A stretch of 64,000 nucleotides of DNA. It comes from Bordetella petrii (GTDB lineage Bacteria > Pseudomonadota > Gammaproteobacteria > Burkholderiales > Burkholderiaceae_B). The DNA lies in NCBI RefSeq assembly GCF_000067205.1, contig NC_010170.1, positions 806,001 to 870,000 on the forward strand. The letters are read 5' to 3'. This document shows positions 59,503 to 64,000 of this stretch, piece after piece. The first letter of the stretch is position 1. Every line of letters starts with the position of its first letter. Under the pieces are notes generated by a model. The model was not told the DNA's origin. It saw nothing but the letters and a program-made list of their open reading frames with translations, and did not search any database. A program made the translations under genes and the position numbers.

Positions 59503-60420
59503 ATGGACCCCTTCCGCCACCTGCCCCCGTTGATGACGCTGCGCGCCTTCGAGGCGGTGGGGCGGCACCTGAGCTTCAGCCGCGCCGCCGAAGAGTTGTT
59601 CGTGACGCAGGGCGCCATCAGCCATCAAGTGCGCAAGCTGGAGCACGCGCTGGGCGGCCCGCTTTTCGTGCGCCGCACCCGGGCCATCGCCTTCACGCCG
59701 CGCGGCCAGGCGTACTACCAGCACGTGCGCGCGGCCCTGGACCTGCTGGCGCAGGCGTCACGGCAGGCGCGCGGGGCCCACGCCGCGGCGCCGCAACTGA
59801 AAATCGGCCTGCTGGCCTCGTTCGCGGCGCGCTGGCTGGTGCCGCGGCTACCCGCCTTCACCCAGGCCCATCCCGACATCGGCCTGCAGTTGGTGCCCGA
59901 TATCGGGCTGGCCGATGTGGCGGCCGGCGACGTGGACCTGGCCATACGCTATGGCCGCGGCCATTGGCAGGGCGTGCACCTGGTCAAGCTGATGCCTGAA
60001 TGCCTGGCGCCAGTGTGCGCGCCCGCCCTGCTGGGGCGGAGGCGGCGGTTCAAGTCGCCCGGCGAGATCCTGCGCTATCCGCTGCTGGTCTCGCACTCGC
60101 GCCAGCCATTCGAATGGGACCTGTGGTCGCAGGCGCAGCGGGTGGACTTGTCCAGCGCCCGCACAGTGCATTTGCACGACTACAACATCGTGATCGAGGC
60201 GGCCCTGGCGGGGCAGGGCATCGCGATGGGAAGGCTGCGCCTGATCCAGCCGCTGCTGGACGCGGGCGCCCTGGTGCCGCCGGCCGGGCAGGCAGACTGC
60301 CAGGATGAAAACACCGGCTGGTGGCTGGTGCTGCCGCGTTCGGCGCTGCCGGCGCCGGCGGCGGCCTTTTGCCAATGGATACAGGCCCAGGCCGCCCGGG
60401 AGCATATGGCCAACGCATGA
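59503..60420 (+). CDS. GcvA-like LysR-family regulator
   Basis: A 305-residue LysR regulator of the GcvA/AmpR type: MTLRAFEAVGRHLSFSRAAE and LFVTQGAISHQVRKLEHALG form the winged helix, and LVPRLPAFTQAHPDIGLQLV begins the effector domain. The ATG at 59503 gives MDPFRHLPPLMTLRAFEAVG. Two same-strand genes, RidA-like and a class V aminotransferase, follow 97 bases downstream and may be its targets. It diverges from glyQ. An amino acid effector is plausible but unproven. Confidence 0.9.
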   Translation: MDPFRHLPPLMTLRAFEAVGRHLSFSRAAEELFVTQGAISHQVRKLEHALGGPLFVRRTRAIAFTPRGQAYYQHVRAALDLLAQASRQARGAHAAAPQLKIGLLASFAARWLVPRLPAFTQAHPDIGLQLVPDIGLADVAAGDVDLAIRYGRGHWQGVHLVKLMPECLAPVCAPALLGRRRRFKSPGEILRYPLLVSHSRQPFEWDLWSQAQRVDLSSARTVHLHDYNIVIEAALAGQGIAMGRLRLIQPLLDAGALVPPAGQADCQDENTGWWLVLPRSALPAPAAAFCQWIQAQAAREHMANA

Positions 60421-60517
60421 ATGCCGCTCATGCATCGGCCCCGATTTTTCATTGGTCAAGACGGCGGCGGGGCAGATAGCATCAGGCCTTGTCCATGTAT
60501 TTGCAGAGGTGTGTTTC

Positions 60518-60988
60518 ATGTCTTCCACGATTACTGCCCGCGTCCAGGCCCTGGGCCTGCCCCTGGAACCGGCCGGCGGCCCCGCGGCCAATTACGTTTC
60601 CAAGGTGCAGGTGGGCGACCTGCTGTTCGTGTCGGGCCAGGTGCCGCGCCAGGGCGACAAGCCCGCATGGCTGGGCCGGGTGGGCGACACGCTGAGCGAA
60701 GAGGAAGGCCGCCAGGCCGCTCGCCAGGCCGCGCTGGGTGTGCTGGCCCATCTGGCCGATGCGGTCGGCGACGACCTGGCGCGGGTGGCGCGCGTGGTGC
60801 GCCTGGGCGTGTTCGTGGCCTGCACGCCGGAATTCCAGCGCCAGAGCGCCGTGGCCGATGGCGCGTCCGACCTGATGGTCGAAGTGCTGGGCGAGGCCGG
60901 CCGCCACGCACGCACCGCGGTGGGCGTGGCATCGCTGCCGCGCGGCGTGGCGGTCGAGGTCGAGGCCATCATCCAGATCAAGCCCTAG
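60518..60988 (+). CDS. RidA-family (YjgF-like) protein
   Basis: A 156-residue RidA-family protein. VSKVQVGDLLFVSGQVPRQG and the C-terminal RTAVGVASLPRGVAVEVEAI (with the conserved Arg) are typical. It belongs to the longer subgroup near 150 residues rather than the 128-residue archetype. RidA proteins hydrolyse reactive enamine/imine products of PLP enzymes; here the next gene, 8 bases downstream, is a PLP-dependent class V aminotransferase, a natural partner. The ATG at 60518 is chosen on the family N-terminus. Confidence 0.88.
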   Translation: MSSTITARVQALGLPLEPAGGPAANYVSKVQVGDLLFVSGQVPRQGDKPAWLGRVGDTLSEEEGRQAARQAALGVLAHLADAVGDDLARVARVVRLGVFVACTPEFQRQSAVADGASDLMVEVLGEAGRHARTAVGVASLPRGVAVEVEAIIQIKP

Positions 60989-60996
60989 GAGCGTCC

Positions 60997-62199
60997 ATGC
61001 CCCATGCCGCATTATCCGATGCCGATGTCGAGCGCCTGCGCCAGGCCACGCCCGGCGTTGCGCAGGTCGTGCATTTCAATCATGCAGGCGCGTCGCTGCC
61101 GTCGGCCGCCACGGTGCAGGCGGTGATCGACCATCTGCACCGGGAAGCGGCGGCGGGTCCCATGGAAGCGGCACGGGCCGCCGAAGATACGTTGGCGGCC
61201 GCGCGCCAGCGGGCGGCCAGGCTGATCGGCGCCCAGCCCGGCGAAATCGCCTTTGCCTCGGGATGCTCCGACGCCTGGGGTCGGGCTTTCGCCGCGCTGG
61301 GGCCATGGAAGCCGGGCGATCGCATTCTGGTGGGCCGGCACGAATGGGGCGGCAACCTGGCCACCATGCAGCAGGTGGCCGGCCGGGCTGGCGCCCGCAT
61401 CGAGTCGATTCCGTGCGACGCCGAAGGCCGCGTCGACCCCGCGGCGCTGCAGGTCATGCTGGACGAACGGGTCAGGCTGGTGTCGCTGACCTGGCTGCCC
61501 GCCAATGGCGGTCTCATCAATCCGGCCGCCGCCATCGGCGCCGTGGCGCGCCGCCACGGCGTTCCCTACATCGTGGATGCCGCGCAGGCGCTGGGGCAAT
61601 TGCCCATCGACGTGGCCGCGGTGGGGTGCGACGTGCTGGTGGCGCCCGTGCGCAAGCACCTGCGCGGGCCGCGCGGGCTCTCGCTGCTGTATGTGCGCGA
61701 TGGTTTCGCCGGGCGCCTGGCGCCGGCATTCGTGGATACCTCGTCTGCTCCCATCGGCGCCGACGGCGCCTCGGTGCTGTGCGCGGGCGCGCAGTGCCTG
61801 GAAACCAGCGAGCAGCCGGTGGCCCTGGTCTGCGGACTGGCCAACGCCTTGCAGGAAGCGCTGGACCTGGGCATCGATGCGATCCGCGCCCGCATCGACG
61901 CCACTGCCGGCGCGCTGCGCGAGCGGTTGGCCCGCATTCCGGGCGTGACGCTGCACGACCTGGGCGGGCCCTGCTCGGCCCTGGTGTCGTTCAACGTAGA
62001 AGGTCTCGTCGCCGCCGACGTGCGCCAGGCGCTGGCGCGGCAGGGCATCAATATCACCGTCAACGGCGTGCCCTACACGCCGCTGGACATGCAGGCGCGC
62101 GGCCTGGATTCCGTGGCGCGGGCCTCGGTCAGCTACCTGACTTCCGGCGCCGAAATCGACCGCTTGGTCGCCGCCGTGGCGCAACTGGCGCGGCGCTGA
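60997..62199 (+). CDS. Class V aminotransferase-family PLP enzyme
   Basis: A 400-residue fold-type I PLP enzyme of aminotransferase class V (NifS/isopenicillin-N-epimerase-like group). VVHFNHAGASLPSAATVQAV opens it, Asp194 in YIVDAAQALGQ binds the pyridine nitrogen and Lys220 in VAPVRKHLRGPRG forms the Schiff base. Candidate chemistries include desulfuration, epimerisation or C-S/C-N lyase action; none can be chosen. TAGGAGCG precedes the ATG. It forms a two-gene unit with the RidA-like gene. The second repeat array begins 30 bases after its stop. Confidence 0.87.
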   Translation: MPHAALSDADVERLRQATPGVAQVVHFNHAGASLPSAATVQAVIDHLHREAAAGPMEAARAAEDTLAAARQRAARLIGAQPGEIAFASGCSDAWGRAFAALGPWKPGDRILVGRHEWGGNLATMQQVAGRAGARIESIPCDAEGRVDPAALQVMLDERVRLVSLTWLPANGGLINPAAAIGAVARRHGVPYIVDAAQALGQLPIDVAAVGCDVLVAPVRKHLRGPRGLSLLYVRDGFAGRLAPAFVDTSSAPIGADGASVLCAGAQCLETSEQPVALVCGLANALQEALDLGIDAIRARIDATAGALRERLARIPGVTLHDLGGPCSALVSFNVEGLVAADVRQALARQGINITVNGVPYTPLDMQARGLDSVARASVSYLTSGAEIDRLVAAVAQLARR

Positions 62200-62229
62200 A
62201 CCGGCGGCAGCAGCGCGGACGGCCCGGCC

Positions 62230-62810
62230 AGGTGTCCGACACCCTGCGGGAGCCAGCCCCCTGATGGATGCCACTGGTCAGGTGTCCGACTCCCGCAGGG
62301 TGTCGGACACCGAAGTGGGCAAACAGCGTCGCTTCCTGTCGGGGTCAGGCACCCAGCGGGAGCCAGACCCCTGATGGATGCCGCTGGTCAGGTGTCCGAA
62401 TCCCGCAGGGTGTCGGACACCGAAGTGGGCAAACAGCGTCGCTTCCTGTCGGGGTCAGGCACTCTGCGGGAGCCAGACCCCTGATGGATGCCGCCGGTCA
62501 GGTGTCCGAATCCCGCAGGGTGTCGGACACCGAAGTGGGCAAACAGCGTCACTTCCCGTCGGGGTCAGGCACCCTGCGGGAGCCAGACCCCTGATGGATG
62601 CCGCTGGTCAGGTGTCCGACTCCCGCAGGGTGTCGGACACCGAAGTGGGCAAACAGCGTCACTTCCCGTCGGGGTCAGGCACCCTGCGGGAGCCAGACCC
62701 CTGATGGATGCCACTGGTCAGGTGTCCGACTCCCTGCGGGAGCTAGACCCCTGATGGATGCCGCTGATCAGGTGTCCGACTCCCGCAGGGTGTCGGACAC
62801 CGAAGTGGGC
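62230..62810. repeat. Second tandem double-hairpin array, 110-bp period
   Basis: Units repeat every 110 bases (GGTGTCCGAC at 62281, 62391, 62501, 62611 and 62721, then at 62771 after a 50-base shortening). Each full unit has the stem-loop GGGGTCAGGC / GCCAGACCCC with loop ACCCTGCGGGA and the stem-loop GGTGTCCGAC / GTCGGACACC with loop TCCCGCAGGGT; the loops are exact reverse complements. Hybrid copies at 62230 and 62721 join an arm of one hairpin to an arm of the other. The same palindrome family builds the 112-bp array at 48264, but the spacer sequences differ. No credible gene lies inside. Confidence 0.88.
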
Positions 62811-62903
62811 CTCGGCCCGCCGCATTCCCGGATGGTCGTATGATTCGGTATCCCCCAGTCTTATAGATAACCGCGGGCCCGTGCGCCCGCCCAGGAGACC
62901 CGC

Positions 62904-63671
62904 ATGTCCGACCTGATCAAAGTGGAAGTGGTTGACGGTATTCAGATCATCACCGTCAACCGTCCCGAAGCCAAGAACGCCATCAACCTGGAAGCCGCCC
63001 AGGCCATGGCCGCCGCGCTGGACCAGCTGGACAGCCGCGACGACATCGGCATCGGCATCCTGACGGGCGCGGGCGGCACGTTTTCGTCGGGCATGGACCT
63101 GAAGGCCTTCGCGCAAAGCCGCCAGCGCCCGCTGATCGAAGGCCGCGGCTTCGCCGGGCTGAACGAGCGGCCGCCGCGCAAGCCCCTGATCGCCGCCGTC
63201 GAAGGCTACGCGCTGGCCGGGGGCTGTGAAATGGCCCTGGCCGCCGACCTGATCGTGGCGGCCCGCAATGCCAAGTTCGGCCTGCCCGAAGTCAAGCGCG
63301 GGCTGGTGGCTGGCTCGGGCGGCATGCTGCGCCTGCCGCGCCGCCTGCCGTACCACATCGCCATGGAAATCATTCTTACCGGCGACATGCTCGATGCCGA
63401 GCGGGCCCATGGCTACGGCCTGGTCAACCGCCTGACCGAACCGGGCAAGGCCCTGGAAGGCGCGCTGGAACTCGCCCGCGTCATCGTCGAGAACGGCCCG
63501 CTGGCGGTGCAGACCGCCAAGAGCATCGTGGCCCAGGCCATCGACTGGGAGCAGGACGGCATGTTCGACCGCCAGCGCCCGCTGATCGCGCACATTTTCA
63601 CCTCGGCCGACGCCAAGGAAGGCGCGACCGCCTTCGCCGAAAAGCGCAAACCCGTGTGGCAGGGCAAGTAG
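62904..63671 (+). CDS. Enoyl-CoA hydratase/isomerase (crotonase) family protein
   Basis: A 255-residue crotonase. ILTGAGGTFSSGMDLKAFAQ and AAVEGYALAGGCEMALAADL form the oxyanion-hole motifs, and LPEVKRGLVAGSGGMLRLPR carries the catalytic Glu region. It hydrates or isomerises an enoyl-CoA during fatty-acid or aromatic-acid breakdown; the specific substrate is unclear. CAGGAGA precedes the ATG at 62904. The gene follows the repeat array and precedes the fumarase gene. Confidence 0.92.
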   Translation: MSDLIKVEVVDGIQIITVNRPEAKNAINLEAAQAMAAALDQLDSRDDIGIGILTGAGGTFSSGMDLKAFAQSRQRPLIEGRGFAGLNERPPRKPLIAAVEGYALAGGCEMALAADLIVAARNAKFGLPEVKRGLVAGSGGMLRLPRRLPYHIAMEIILTGDMLDAERAHGYGLVNRLTEPGKALEGALELARVIVENGPLAVQTAKSIVAQAIDWEQDGMFDRQRPLIAHIFTSADAKEGATAFAEKRKPVWQGK

Positions 63672-63775
63672 GCTTTTCCGCCACGGTCATAAAATAAGTT
63701 GTCGATCGCGCGCGGCTGGGCTATTCGGCCGCGCGTTCCCCGCATTCCTCTTTTCCCGCTTCTGCCTTTACTGCC

Positions 63776-64000
63776 ATGTCCGTTCTCATCAAAGAAGAAG
63801 ACTTCATCCAGTCTATTGCTGATGGCATCCAGTTCATCAGCTACTACCATCCCGTCGACTACATCCGCCACCTGGCCCGCGCCTACGAGCGCGAAGAAAG
63901 CCCGGCCGCGCGCGACGCGATGGCGCAGATCCTCACCAATTCGCGCATGTGCGCCGAAGGCAAGCGCCCGCTGTGCCAGGACACCGGCATCGTCAACGTC
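63776..64000 (+). CDS. Class I fumarate hydratase, 5' end only
   Basis: The first 75 codons of a gene cut by the window end. MSVLIKEEDFIQSIADGIQF, YHPVDYIRHLARAYEREES and CAEGKRPLCQDTGIVNV match the N-terminal part of iron-sulfur class I fumarases, where the Cys in PLCQDTGI is a cluster ligand. It hydrates fumarate to malate in the TCA cycle. No ribosome site is evident upstream of the ATG. The remaining ~430 residues are outside the window. Confidence 0.9.
   Translation, partial: MSVLIKEEDFIQSIADGIQFISYYHPVDYIRHLARAYEREESPAARDAMAQILTNSRMCAEGKRPLCQDTGIVNV

Noticed and set aside
62268..62843. Several overlapping ORFs of 80-110 codons with repetitive peptide PDGCRWSGVR
   Set aside because: They arise from the 110-bp repeat array; the period is not a multiple of three, so the same DNA opens in successive frames. 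No start signal or protein family supports them.

Overview
The window is GC-rich chromosomal DNA of a betaproteobacterium. The best fit is the Alcaligenaceae (Bordetella/Achromobacter-like). This rests on the density of Bug/TctC-type periplasmic receptors (three, one in a full tripartite system), LysR/IclR-controlled catabolic clusters, a TcuRAB tricarballylate module, and the housekeeping order glyQ-glyS-gmhB-plsC-ygjP and amgK-murU divergent from lptD-surA-rsmA. The genus is an inference; no rRNA is present.

Layout. 1-1641: methionine ABC importer metNI-metQ (metN cut by the window edge). 1691-1766: tRNA-Lys(UUU) with its own promoter and terminator. 1897-5090: a hotdog thioesterase, then modABC molybdate uptake behind a clear ModE-type operator. 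5118-10904: a LysR gene divergent from a catabolic operon (amidohydrolase, DUF4286/EthD-like protein, carboxymuconolactone-decarboxylase-like protein, SDR, SMP-30 lactonase, Bug receptor). 11047-15975: YkgJ-type Cys-cluster protein, Tag glycosylase, AsmA protein, and a TetR/SDR divergent pair with an obvious operator. 16012-21747: an IclR gene divergent from a second catabolic operon (RraA-type aldolase, SMP-30 lactonase, Bug receptor, 2-hydroxyacid dehydrogenase, NIPSNAP protein, HpcH-type aldolase). 21749-22048: four DnaA-box-like 9-mers, tRNA-Lys(CUU) and a strong terminator. 22388-27269: small lipoproteins, DUF1810, ornithine cyclodeaminase with a divergent Lrp/AsnC regulator, and an MFS exporter with a divergent LysR. 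27447-30394: complete tctCBA-type transporter. 30525-33100: OmpA-family lipoprotein, PhhB, DUF6776 protein, murU. 33100-41768: amgK, then lptD-surA-rsmA, glycerate kinase, pyruvate kinase. 41806-44658: a decayed-looking patch with a D-aminoacylase, a chimeric response-regulator/ABC-ATPase ORF and a frameshifted small gene. 44640-48222: nucleoside-recognition membrane protein and a FadE-type acyl-CoA dehydrogenase. 48264-49512: an array of eleven 112-bp double-hairpin repeats. 49533-54116: def, gloA, tcuB-tcuA-tcuR. 54126-59318: ygjP-like peptidase, plsC, gmhB, glyS, glyQ. 59503-62199: GcvA-like LysR, RidA protein, class V aminotransferase. 62230-62810: a second array (110-bp period) of the same double-hairpin family. 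62904-64000: enoyl-CoA hydratase and the start of a class I fumarase.

The strongest candidates for something not yet described are the two related tandem arrays, the chimeric ORF and adjacent single-base frameshift (local gene fusion and decay), the 23-bp-phased DnaA-box cluster next to tRNA-Lys, and the two uncharacterised lactonase/Bug catabolic operons. No transposase, CRISPR array, phage gene or rRNA was recognised.
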